Below, in pieces: positions 7,415-18,137 of a DNA stretch of 24,119 bases. The DNA is taken from positions 1-24,119 of the forward strand of contig DATEMK010000137.1 of the NCBI GenBank assembly GCA_035275625.1. The letters are read 5' to 3'. This DNA is from DATEMK01 sp035275625 (GTDB taxonomy: Bacteria; Bacteroidota; Bacteroidia; AKYH767-A; OLB10). Below the pieces are notes generated by a model. That model was not told the origin of the DNA, made no database searches, and worked only from the letters and a program-made list of their open reading frames with translations. How positions within the stretch are numbered: the stretch's first letter is position 1; each line of letters begins with the position of its first letter. A program made the position numbers and the translations under genes.

Positions 7415-8794
7415 CTAATAAATAAATATTTTCTTTCCAGAAATATTTTTATCCTTTCCTGAAATATCCACTGTATAAATTCCCTTGGATATGGAACTCA
7501 CATTAACAATTGTTTCTGAACCACCTGTAACGTTTTCAGAAATGATGGTTCGTCCGGTTACATCTCTTACCTCAATTGTTACCGGTTTTATTTTATTAAA
7601 ATAAATATGAATAAGCTTTTCATCTTTATTGTAAACTATTAAAGACTCATGTGTATTTACATTCTGCACAATCCCCGTCATAGTACATTCACCGGTAAAT
7701 GTGTTTACGAAATTGGGTAAACCATATTGCGATTCCCTTGTCAATGTAACGGAGTTGCCAACATAGCCGCATGCAGCCCCTGCAAGCTCAGGATTATTTA
7801 TTGTACCGAGGTAATAGGCCCCACTCCGTGAGATATAAATTTTATGGTCAGGTCCCAAAGCAATATTACCTATATTGTGAAGAGAGGTTTGCCCTACAAG
7901 CTGGGCGCTTGCAGGAATGTTTGCCGCATACAGATCAAACTGTTTTATTTCAGAAGTAAAGCCCAGTGATGACATGTATAAATATCTTCCCGAAGGTGAA
8001 AAGGCACATCCGAAAGCATCAAATCCCAAATCAATATAATTAGAAATGATACCGGTATTGTTATCAAAGTCAAACAGCATGGTTTGATACGCTGCATACA
8101 CAAGCTTGTCACCGCTGCAATTAGCGGCCAATTGCCCTGAAGATTGGAATGCCCAATTGCCGGTGCTGCTTACCACTGGGGCTGAAATACCTGCTGCAGA
8201 TATGTGAAAGGAATAAAAATCCATTGTGCCCACACCATGCACTACCACCCAGTAATCTGTTCCGTTTGCATGCCTTATCCCTGCAATGGATTCGTTCACG
8301 CTGCTGATTAAAAGAGAATCTTTTACCACAACATCCCCCAGCCCGTTATCCAGCGTCATGTCCACGAGGTTAAACCGGAGGCCTCCTGCCATTCCATGTT
8401 CCTGGCAATCGGTTGTAAACACATAATATTGATTTGAGTTTCCGGGATCAGGGACAATGAGGGAAGACTGTGCAGAGCTGTAACACCCGCTTGCCGAATC
8501 AAGGTCGCCATTGGGCATGATGGAATCCTGGCTGTTCCATATAGCGCCTTTGTTGGTCCCTATGGCAAGAACTCCCCCGTTGGTGTACATTAAAATGTTA
8601 CCCGACAAGTCGCATATCGAAGCTGTTCCTTCCAGTGAGTACATGGGATTATTTAAAATCTCCACCGGGGAACCGCTGTTAAAATCAAGTCCTGCCTGGT
8701 TACCGAAATGCCAAACGTTAGCACGTTGTGCATGGCAAAAATTAAAACTGTAAAGGGAAAGTAAATAAATTACTATGGTAGCTGTTGATTTCAT
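7415..8794 (-). CDS. Secreted T9SS-sorted protein with WD40/propeller-like N-terminal region
   Basis: A 459-residue secreted protein. Residues 1-23 are a signal peptide (cleavage after FCHAQ). The body (~24-370) opens with ANVWHFGNQAGLDFNSGSPV, continues with NILMYTNGG, SSLIVPDPGNSNQYYVFTTD, FSPSGRYLYMSS and ALGPDHKIYISRSG, the usual pattern of Bacteroidota proteins that pair a WD40-like propeller with PKD or gliding-type domains. Here no PKD repeat is seen. Residues ~385-459 form a T9SS type A sorting domain (VEIRDVTGRTIISENV-like ... ISKGIYTVDISG...KIFIY), though the YPNP start is degenerate. It should be exported by Sec, then by T9SS, to the surface or medium. The ligand is unknown. A palindrome, TGATATATATCA (8811-8822), lies 17 bp upstream of the start codon. 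Confidence 0.88.
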   Translation of the reverse strand: MKSTATIVIYLLSLYSFNFCHAQRANVWHFGNQAGLDFNSGSPVEILNNPMYSLEGTASICDLSGNILMYTNGGVLAIGTNKGAIWNSQDSIMPNGDLDSASGCYSSAQSSLIVPDPGNSNQYYVFTTDCQEHGMAGGLRFNLVDMTLDNGLGDVVVKDSLLISSVNESIAGIRHANGTDYWVVVHGVGTMDFYSFHISAAGISAPVVSSTGNWAFQSSGQLAANCSGDKLVYAAYQTMLFDFDNNTGIISNYIDLGFDAFGCAFSPSGRYLYMSSLGFTSEIKQFDLYAANIPASAQLVGQTSLHNIGNIALGPDHKIYISRSGAYYLGTINNPELAGAACGYVGNSVTLTRESQYGLPNFVNTFTGECTMTGIVQNVNTHESLIVYNKDEKLIHIYFNKIKPVTIEVRDVTGRTIISENVTGGSETIVNVSSISKGIYTVDISGKDKNISGKKIFIY

Positions 8795-8810
8795 TATGCT
8801 TTTTAGTTAT

Positions 8811-8822
8811 TGATATATATCA
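8811..8822. promoter_or_regulatory. 12-bp palindrome upstream of the T9SS gene
   Basis: TGATATATATCA is perfectly self-complementary and lies 17 bp before the start codon of the minus-strand gene ending at 8794. It may be an operator, but an AT-rich palindrome of this size can arise by chance. Confidence 0.3.
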
Positions 8823-8907
8823 CATGCTAAAAGATGCACAGAAACGGGAAAAAGTTGCATTATGGAAAAAGCTTTAGCCTTGCATGAATCCAGTTCTCTG
8901 AAAATCA

Positions 8908-8915
8908 TAACTTTG
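8908..8915 (+). promoter_or_regulatory. Putative -7 element for the Asp-box gene
   Basis: TAACTTTG fits TAnnTTTG and lies 66 nt before the ATG at 8982. The nearest TTG (8880-8882) is 25 nt away, longer than usual. Confidence 0.35.
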
Positions 8916-8981
8916 ATTTTAAATCAATACAAGAACATCCTTTGAGACAGGAAAACTCGCAGATAAATAAAACAAATACAG

Positions 8982-10250
8982 ATGAAAAAATTATTATTAC
9001 TCGCAGCAGCAATGTTTTCGGTACATGTAATCACGGCTCAATGGCAGCCTGATTTACGCTTTACTTTCGACCCTGCTATTTCTTTCACCGCATTTAATTA
9101 TAAAAGCATAGCTGCAAGCGGAAGCATAGTGCACGCTGTTTGGTATGACGAGCGCGATGGTAACTTTGAGATTTATTACAAACGCTCGCCTGACGAAGGA
9201 GTAAGCTGGGGTGCAGATACGCGGTTAACAAACAGTGCCGGCACTTCGTGGTTTGCATCTTTAGCGGTATCCGGTGCGGAGGTACATGTCATATCCATGG
9301 ATGACCGTGATGGTAACTTTGAGATTTATTATAAACGTTCAGTTGATGGAGGGTTAAGCTGGGGACCAGACACACGGCTGACGAATGATACTTCTCATAC
9401 ACAATTTCCCTCCATATCGGTAGCAGGTTCAGTTGTGAATGTTATATGGCAGGATTCGCGTGACGGGAATACGGAGATTTATTACAAACGTTCACCGGAC
9501 GGGGGTATAAGCTGGGGACCAGACACACGGCTGACCAATGATACTGCCGGCTCCATATTCGCTTCCGTTTCAGCGGTTGGTTCAATCGTAAATGTTACGT
9601 GGGAAGAATACCGTGACGGGAACCCGGAGATCTATTACAAGCGTTCAGCAGACGGAGGCTTAAGCTGGGGAGCCGATACACGGCTCACGAATAATCCCCT
9701 TATTTCATTCTCTTCTTCAGTATGGGCATCGGGTTCCGAAGTACACGTGGTTTGGTACGATAACCGTGACGGCAATTCGGAGATCTATTACAAACGCTCC
9801 CCGGATGGGGGAATAAGCTGGGGAACGGATGCACGCCTGACCAATAGTGCCGGAGGTTCGTTTCATCCTTCTGTAACAGCATCCGGTTCAAATGTGCATG
9901 TTACGTGGTGGGATGAGCGTGACGGGGATACGGAGGTATATTATAAAATCTCAACTGATGCAGGCATAAGCTGGGGCACAGATACACGGCTTACGTTTGC
10001 CAATGATGGTTCAGAACATCCTTCTGTATCTGTTTCAGGACAGGTTGTGCATATTCTGTGGCAGGATGTGCGTGACGGGAATTATGAAATATATTATAAG
10101 CGCAATCCTTCTGGCAACCCTGTCGGGGTTTCGGATACCTCAGGTTTTGAGATGCAGAAAATGAGCATTTATCCCAATCCGAATAACGGAACATTTTACC
10201 TTGTTACAAACAATATCATTCAACCCGGAACTATAAAAGCAGCTGTATGA
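8982..10250 (+). CDS. Secreted Asp-box (BNR/sialidase-like) repeat protein, frameshifted before the end of its sorting domain
   Basis: A 422-residue product. Residues 1-20 are a signal peptide (VITAQ|WQ). From residue 50 there are six tandem 51-residue repeats (nt 9129-10046) plus a seventh partial one. Each contains RDGNxEIYYKRSxDGGxSWGxDTRLTN with an Asp-box (SxDxGxxW), the turn seen in sialidase-type beta propellers. The catalytic arginine triad of true sialidases cannot be identified, so this is better read as a propeller or binding protein. A T9SS sorting domain begins at MSIYPNPNNGTFYLV (~residues 391-405) but the frame stops at TGA 10248-10250. The rest of the domain continues in the +1 frame to 10392. 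One short indel explains this, a real mutation or a sequencing error. Confidence 0.88.
   Translation: MKKLLLLAAAMFSVHVITAQWQPDLRFTFDPAISFTAFNYKSIAASGSIVHAVWYDERDGNFEIYYKRSPDEGVSWGADTRLTNSAGTSWFASLAVSGAEVHVISMDDRDGNFEIYYKRSVDGGLSWGPDTRLTNDTSHTQFPSISVAGSVVNVIWQDSRDGNTEIYYKRSPDGGISWGPDTRLTNDTAGSIFASVSAVGSIVNVTWEEYRDGNPEIYYKRSADGGLSWGADTRLTNNPLISFSSSVWASGSEVHVVWYDNRDGNSEIYYKRSPDGGISWGTDARLTNSAGGSFHPSVTASGSNVHVTWWDERDGDTEVYYKISTDAGISWGTDTRLTFANDGSEHPSVSVSGQVVHILWQDVRDGNYEIYYKRNPSGNPVGVSDTSGFEMQKMSIYPNPNNGTFYLVTNNIIQPGTIKAAV
9129..10046 (+). repeat. Six 153-bp tandem repeats encoding Asp-box units
   Basis: Six consecutive units of exactly 153 bp encode 51-residue repeats of near-constant length. 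Adjacent units share strings such as GGGGACCAGACACACGGCTG, which points to recent unit duplication or conversion. Confidence 0.85.
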
Positions 10251-10392
10251 TCCTTCGGGGAAAATAATTTTTGAAAAGGAAGTGAATGTAAATGACCGCA
10301 TCAAAATTACAAATGCTGATGCCGGTATTTATTTCCTGCGAATCACTTCTGAAAATTATACAGTGATGAAAAAGTGTTTGATAGTGAAATAA
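10246..10392 (+). pseudogene. Out-of-frame remainder of the T9SS sorting domain of the Asp-box gene
   Basis: Read from TAT at 10246 the sequence gives YDPSGKIIFEKEV, then NADAGIYFLRITSENYTVMKKCLIVK and a stop at 10390-10392. This is a complete second half of a type A sorting domain, including the conserved GIY and the terminal lysine. It joins perfectly to the preceding ...IKAAV if two bases are restored near GTATGA (for example TA in a GTATATGAT context). The gene thus originally ran 8982-10392. Confidence 0.85.
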
Positions 10393-10495
10393 AGCAACCT
10401 GCATCCCGGAATTAAAAAATCCTTGCGTCAGAATCACGAAAACGGAAACCCTGCCGGGTACAAAGGGAAGGTTTAAAGTTTTATAACTTTTTTAT

Positions 10496-10732
10496 TCAGG
10501 ATTTCTTTTCCCGATTTATATCAGCAAAAATACTTTTCGAAAGTAATCGCAATTGATATGTAAAGAGTAAAATAATTAATACAGAAAAGACTAAATCGCG
10601 AACGATAATAGCGATATAGTTCAAAAAGAAAAAATTCAGAATGCGAGTCAATGTTTTTTGGAATCTGTCCAGGAACGGGGTGTCAGAGTATATACCAAAA
10701 TCAGAATTCATTTTCACTAGTTTCTTAGCCAT
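10496..10732 (-). CDS. Small hypothetical membrane protein
   Basis: A 78-residue open frame with a charged N-terminus and one or two hydrophobic stretches (ILNFFFLNYIAIIV and LVFSVLIILLFTYQ, ~residues 32-60), followed by a basic tail ending REKKS. That is a plausible small inner-membrane topology. It is not a shadow of another gene and is the only credible frame in the 10393-11059 gap. No convincing promoter or homologous family was recognised, so it may be spurious. Confidence 0.35.
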   Translation of the reverse strand: MAKKLVKMNSDFGIYSDTPFLDRFQKTLTRILNFFFLNYIAIIVRDLVFSVLIILLFTYQLRLLSKSIFADINREKKS

Positions 10733-11059
10733 TTGTTAATTTTTATAGTACGCAGTAACATTCTTTATTTTCATTGTTTTGGTTTTTTATTTCAACCAAA
10801 AGTAATTTTTTTTTTTTTTTTTCTGAATTGTTGTTTTTAACCTGCTGCCTACAAGGGTTAGTATCAAAAAATCTTTGTTGCATTGAGTGTTTATGATGGG
10901 TAATGGCAACGGTTTAGTTTCATAAAATCGTATTATTGTCGTATTGTAAAGCATTAACATTGGGTTAATTTTGCAGCATAACCAGATGTTGCAAATTAAA
11001 GCCGTTGCCTGTTTTAAGACGGCAACAAAAATTAATTTTAAATTTTAAATTCTAATGTT
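10733..11059. other. Intergenic region with T17 homopolymer and promoter of the surface-protein array
   Basis: No gene is seen here. It holds an uninterrupted run of 17 T (10806-10822), which is slippage-prone, and further right the promoter at 10924-10973. The leader downstream of that promoter is about 80 nt. Confidence 0.6.
10924..10973 (+). promoter_or_regulatory. Promoter P1 of the Ig-like surface protein gene
   Basis: TTG (10944-10946), 19 nt, TAATTTTG (10966-10973) is a full match to the Bacteroidota primary-sigma promoter. Directly upstream and overlapping the -33 is a 23-bp stretch (10924-10946) beginning AAAATCGTATTA and ending GTATTG. It recurs with two mismatches at the next promoter (12491-12513). 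Within it GTATT repeats with an 11-bp period, about one helical turn. Confidence 0.7.
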
Positions 11060-12451
11060 ATGAAAAAAAATTTATTGCTCCCGGTTTTTTTATTTTCTAT
11101 TGCTGTACGTTTATGCAATGGACAATGCACCCCGTTTATACAGGCGGTTCCTAACACAATTTTTCCATGTCATGGCGGAGCATGTGATGGTATGTTGATT
11201 ATAAACCCTGTGTGGATAAATGGAACACCTCCATACACTTTTACAAGCAATTTTGGAACTGTAGTTCCTGATCAGCCAAACCCCGGCTGGACGTCTATTA
11301 TCAACCTTTGTGCAGGTTCAAATGTAGTGGTTAACATTGCTGATGCTGCCGGATGCACCGGTGTTGATGCCGTTACAATGATTGAAACACCTCCCGTTAA
11401 TCCTTCTTTTACTATAACTCCTTCATGTAATTCATTGGATAATGGTTCCGTTTCGATTGGCAATATACCTGACTGGTATTGGCAGCGAAGTTTGACAGTG
11501 AACAACCTGGCCGGCTGGACAGTTATCTCAACTGAATACAACACGGGTGAAACTTCGCCTTTAGTTGTAAATAATTTACTACCCGGAAATTATACTTTCG
11601 TAATAAGTTTTCAAATGACTGACTATAATGCTCCGTGGTGGTTCGGTTGCACCCAAACTTTTCCGTTTACTGTTCCTGCTGCCACGTTTCCATCAGCGTT
11701 AATAACCCCTGCCGGCCCCACAACATTTTGCTCAGGCGGCAGTGTCGTTTTAAATGCACCAGCAGGAACTAACAAAACCTACCAATGGAAAAAAGGCGCC
11801 AACCTTATTTCAGGAGCAACGCAATCATCATATACGGCAACCACAGGAGGAAATTACAGGGTGATAGTTACAAATACTGTAACAGGCTGTTCCAAAACAA
11901 CAGGAAGTGCAATAACAGTAACTGTTAAAGCTCTTCCTGCCGCAACCATAACCCCACAGGGACCCACGACATTTTGCGCAGGAGGAAGTGTAGTATTACA
12001 GGCAAATACCGGGGCAGGATTAACATACAAATGGAAAAAAGGAAGCAACTATATTTCAGGAGCGACTTTGTCAAATTATACAGCAACAACAGGAGGTAAT
12101 TACAGGGTGCAGGTAACAAACAGCAATGGGTGTTCAAAAGTTTCTGCCTTGGTAGCAGTTAGTGTGCCGTGTAAAGAAGGGGAAAGTGTGAAGGTGGAAG
12201 AGGGGGAAAGTGTGCTTGATTTTACTGTTTACCCGAATCCTAACTTGGGCGAGTTCACCATTAAATTTTTAAAACTACCATCTTCCCCGATACAAATTGA
12301 ATTGACCGATGAAATTGGAAAAGTTGTGAAAAGATTTGAAACCAATGATGAAACAGTTGTGGTTAAAGAATCAACCCTTGCAAAAGGGATTTATTGTTTA
12401 ATTGTTCGAAATAAAGATGAAGTTGTAATAAAGAAAATCACAATAATTTAG
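11060..12451 (+). CDS. Secreted T9SS-sorted protein with SprB-like and Ig-like domains
   Basis: A 463-residue secreted protein. Residues 1-22 are a signal peptide (RLCNGQ|C). Residues ~23-115 resemble a SprB-type repeat (CHGGACDGMLIINPVWINGTPPYTFTS ... VNIADAAGCTG). Residues ~116-210 are a second, unassigned beta-rich region. Two Ig-like modules (215-372) start ITPAGPTTFC and ITPQGPTTFC and contain YQWKKG / YKWKKG and the paired cysteines. A T9SS type A domain (~386-463) runs VYPNPNLGEFTIKF to VVIKKITII. The two Ig modules are the shared 474-nt cassette also found in the next three genes, and the sorting domain is nearly the same as in the gene at 15384. An Glu-rich linker separates Ig and sorting domains. 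Likely a surface adhesin or stalked sensor; the ligand is unknown. Confidence 0.9.
   Translation: MKKNLLLPVFLFSIAVRLCNGQCTPFIQAVPNTIFPCHGGACDGMLIINPVWINGTPPYTFTSNFGTVVPDQPNPGWTSIINLCAGSNVVVNIADAAGCTGVDAVTMIETPPVNPSFTITPSCNSLDNGSVSIGNIPDWYWQRSLTVNNLAGWTVISTEYNTGETSPLVVNNLLPGNYTFVISFQMTDYNAPWWFGCTQTFPFTVPAATFPSALITPAGPTTFCSGGSVVLNAPAGTNKTYQWKKGANLISGATQSSYTATTGGNYRVIVTNTVTGCSKTTGSAITVTVKALPAATITPQGPTTFCAGGSVVLQANTGAGLTYKWKKGSNYISGATLSNYTATTGGNYRVQVTNSNGCSKVSALVAVSVPCKEGESVKVEEGESVLDFTVYPNPNLGEFTIKFLKLPSSPIQIELTDEIGKVVKRFETNDETVVVKESTLAKGIYCLIVRNKDEVVIKKITII
11702..12175 (+). repeat. Two-Ig cassette, copy 1 (474 nt)
   Basis: Runs from the ITPAGP codon to the SVPCK codon. It shares long identical DNA tracts with the other copies; for example 11984-12042 equals 17619-17677 over 59 nt. 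Confidence 0.9.
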
Positions 12452-12490
12452 TAGCTCATTTACCCGGCTTTTCAATTTTTAACGTTTATC

Positions 12491-12541
12491 AAAATCGTAT
12501 TAATGTAGTATTGCACAGTAAGTTTATTGAGTTTAATTTTG
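12491..12541 (+). promoter_or_regulatory. Promoter P2 of the Kelch/SBBP surface-protein operon
   Basis: TTG (12511-12513), 20 nt, TAATTTTG (12534-12541) is again a full consensus promoter, 31 nt before the ATG at 12573. The upstream 23 bp (12491-12513) match the P1 element except at two positions, which suggests shared control of the two transcripts. Confidence 0.7.
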
Positions 12542-12572
12542 AAGCGGATAACAAACCTTTATCCCTGGTTCA

Positions 12573-15383
12573 ATGAAAAAAATAATCACATTCATTTTCG
12601 CTTTGCTCATTGTTGATTTTTCAAATGCCCAGGCTCCTGACTCATGGACAGAAAAAAATGCGATTGGATTAAATGTTCCTTCAGGCAGCTTTATGCAACC
12701 AAGAGTTGAAGCAGTCGGATTCAGTATAGGGGGATATGGATATATTGGAACGGGAAAGGATGCCACTTATTTGAAAGACTTCTGGGAATATAATCCTTCC
12801 ACTAATATATGGACTCAAAAGGCTGATTTCGGAGGAACTGCAAGAAGCCGTGCAGTTGGTTTCTCTATAAATAGTAAAGGATATATCGGAACCGGTTCCG
12901 ATGGAAATAACAGAAATGATTTTTGGGAGTATGACCCTGTTACTAATACATGGACACAAAAAGCTAATCTTGGAGGAGTTATACGGCAATTAGCTGTTGG
13001 ATTCAGCATTGGCAGCAAAGGATATATCGGAACCGGTTATTCCGGTGTTACGGGAACCAGCCTTAATGATTTTTGGGAGTACAATCCTGCAACAGATGGC
13101 TGGACGCAAAAAGCAAATCTTTCGGGGGTTAGCAGGCATTCGGCTACAGGTTTTAGTATTGGGTCTTATGGATTCATCGGACCCGGTTTAGAATCTGACA
13201 CTTCATTAGCTGCTGATATGTGGATGTATGATCCTGCCACAAATAACTGGACGTTAAAAGCGAGCTTTTCTGCAATTCAAAGATTTGCTGAATCAAGTTT
13301 CAGCATTGGTAATAAAGGATATATTGCTTGCGGGATTGTCAACAATAGTTTTTGGGAATATGATCTTGCTTCTAATAGCTGGACTCAAAAGGCAAGTTTT
13401 ACAACAATCAGCAGGTACAGCGCAGCAAGTTTCAGTATCGGAAACAAGGGATATATCGGAACGGGAGAACCTTATTATAACCCTCACAGGGATTTGTGGG
13501 AATACGATCCTGTTGCGAATACATGGACACTGAAAACAAATATCCCTGTAACAACTGAAAGATTTGCTGCTGTGGGTTTTTCTATTGGAAACAGCGGATT
13601 CATAGGAACAGGATCGAAAGCAACCGGGTTGTATAATGATTTTTGGGAATACATGCCTGGTGTTGACGCATGGACACAAAAAGCAAACTTTGGCGGAGGC
13701 CTGAGACGACATGCAGCAGGATTCAGCATCTGCAACAAAGGGTATATCGGGCTGGGTGACTCAACATTAAGCGGAAGCAAGTTGAAGAATGATTTGTGGG
13801 AATATGATCCTTCAACAAATACGTGGACACAAAAAGCAAACTTTGGCGGAACCGCAAGATATTGGGCAGTTGGTTTTAACATCGGAAACAAAGGCTATAT
13901 AGGAACCGGATCTACAGTAGGAACTGTTTATAATGATTTTTGGGAATATAACCCGGTGAACAATGCATGGACACAAAAAGCAAATTTTGGAGGAACTGCG
14001 AGAGCAAGTGCGGTTGGCTTTAATATCGGTAACAGGGGATATATCGGTACGGGCACTGGTGGTGGTGGTGTTTATAAAAAAGATTTTTGGGAATATAACC
14101 CCGGTACAAATACGTGGCTTCAAAAAGCCGACTTCGGGGGACCTTCAAGGTATGGAGCTGTCGGATTTTCTGTTGGCAATAAAGGATACATTGGTACCGG
14201 AACAGGTTTATATATTTACAAGGATTTGTGGGAATATGATCCTTCTGTAAATATATGGACACAAAAAACTGATTTTGGCGGAACAATCAGATCTGATGCA
14301 ACCTGTTTCAGCATAGGAGGAAAGGGTTTTATTGGAACAGGCAAAGGAGGAAGTTTTAAAAACGACCTTTGGGAATACATCCCGGTTTGCTACCCGCCCG
14401 TTTCAACAATTTATTCTTCCGGCAATACTTCTTTTTGCAATGGCGACAGCGTTTTTTTTTATGTCAATAACGGGTACAATTACCAGTGGAAGAAAAATGG
14501 AGTTGATATAACAGGAGCCACTTCTTATTTTTATTATGCAAAAGCAACAGGAAACTATACATGTTATTTAACTAACTCTTGTGGTACGGTGGCTTCATCA
14601 GCAATTTCAGTTACTGTAAATTCACTGCCCTCAGCAACTATAACACCAGCCGGTCCGACAACTTTTTGTTCAGGCGGCAGCGTTGTGTTGAATGTCCCGG
14701 CAGGAGCTAACAAAACCTACCAATGGAAAAAAGGGGCTAATCTTATTTCAGGAGCAACACTATCATCTTATACTGCAACCACAGGAGGAAATTACAGGGT
14801 GATAGTAACAAATACTGTCACGGGATGTTCTAAAACATCAGGAAGCGCAACAGCAGTGACAGTAAATACTCTTCCTGCTGCAACAATAACTCCCCAGGGA
14901 CCCACAACATTCTGTGCAGGAGGCAGTGTAGTATTACAGGCAAACTCCGGGGCAGGATTGACATATAAATGGAAAAAAGGCAGCAATTTTATTTCAGGAG
15001 CAACTTTATCAAATTATACAGCAACAACAGGAGGTAATTACAGGGTGCAGGTAACAAACAGCAATGGGTGTTCAAGGGTTTCAGCACTTGTGGCAGTTAG
15101 TGTGCCGTGTAAAAAAGGAGAAAATATTTTATCAGAAAATAATTTTGATGTAAAAGTTTTTCCGAATCCCTCATCGGGCGATTTTGTTTTTCAAATTTTA
15201 AATGCTGCAAACGAAAAAAAATCCATTGACATTTATGACATGATCGGGAACCTGGTTTTATCAAAAACTGTCCCCAATTCTGAATTTACAATTCACGATT
15301 TTCAGCTATCGGACGGAATATATGCTGCTGTAATTATGAATGAAAAAAATAAAAAAATTCTTAAGCTGATTAAAACAAATTAA
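12573..15383 (+). CDS. Secreted T9SS-sorted Kelch-repeat protein with three Ig-like domains
   Basis: A 936-residue surface protein. Residues 1-20 are a signal peptide (DFSNAQ|A). From ~48 to ~606 come twelve Kelch-type repeats of the form AVGFSIGNKGYIGTG ... DFWEYDPxTNTWTQKANFGGTAR, enough for two six-bladed propellers or one large one. Three Ig-like modules follow: a first beginning SSGNTSFCNGDSVFFY (~612-685), then the shared cassette (690-847). A T9SS type A domain (~858-936) begins VKVFPNPSSGDFVF and ends KLIKTN. Blade 5 is short and lacks the usual loop. Kelch propellers usually bind protein or glycan; no catalytic residues are recognised. It is first in an operon with the next two genes. 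The Kelch part and signal peptide closely match the gene at 18138. Confidence 0.92.
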   Translation: MKKIITFIFALLIVDFSNAQAPDSWTEKNAIGLNVPSGSFMQPRVEAVGFSIGGYGYIGTGKDATYLKDFWEYNPSTNIWTQKADFGGTARSRAVGFSINSKGYIGTGSDGNNRNDFWEYDPVTNTWTQKANLGGVIRQLAVGFSIGSKGYIGTGYSGVTGTSLNDFWEYNPATDGWTQKANLSGVSRHSATGFSIGSYGFIGPGLESDTSLAADMWMYDPATNNWTLKASFSAIQRFAESSFSIGNKGYIACGIVNNSFWEYDLASNSWTQKASFTTISRYSAASFSIGNKGYIGTGEPYYNPHRDLWEYDPVANTWTLKTNIPVTTERFAAVGFSIGNSGFIGTGSKATGLYNDFWEYMPGVDAWTQKANFGGGLRRHAAGFSICNKGYIGLGDSTLSGSKLKNDLWEYDPSTNTWTQKANFGGTARYWAVGFNIGNKGYIGTGSTVGTVYNDFWEYNPVNNAWTQKANFGGTARASAVGFNIGNRGYIGTGTGGGGVYKKDFWEYNPGTNTWLQKADFGGPSRYGAVGFSVGNKGYIGTGTGLYIYKDLWEYDPSVNIWTQKTDFGGTIRSDATCFSIGGKGFIGTGKGGSFKNDLWEYIPVCYPPVSTIYSSGNTSFCNGDSVFFYVNNGYNYQWKKNGVDITGATSYFYYAKATGNYTCYLTNSCGTVASSAISVTVNSLPSATITPAGPTTFCSGGSVVLNVPAGANKTYQWKKGANLISGATLSSYTATTGGNYRVIVTNTVTGCSKTSGSATAVTVNTLPAATITPQGPTTFCAGGSVVLQANSGAGLTYKWKKGSNFISGATLSNYTATTGGNYRVQVTNSNGCSRVSALVAVSVPCKKGENILSENNFDVKVFPNPSSGDFVFQILNAANEKKSIDIYDMIGNLVLSKTVPNSEFTIHDFQLSDGIYAAVIMNEKNKKILKLIKTN
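14640..15113 (+). repeat. Two-Ig cassette, copy 2 (474 nt)
   Basis: Same boundaries and exact length as copy 1. Bases 14641-14699 equal 17338-17396 over 59 nt. Confidence 0.9.
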
Positions 15384-18116
<2,733 letters not shown>

Positions 18117-18137
18117 AACTTTTATTCTCTTACTACT

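Noticed and set aside
8982..10250. Active sialidase
   Set aside because: Asp-boxes are present, but the arginine triad and other catalytic residues of sialidases are not recognisable and all units are near-identical repeats.
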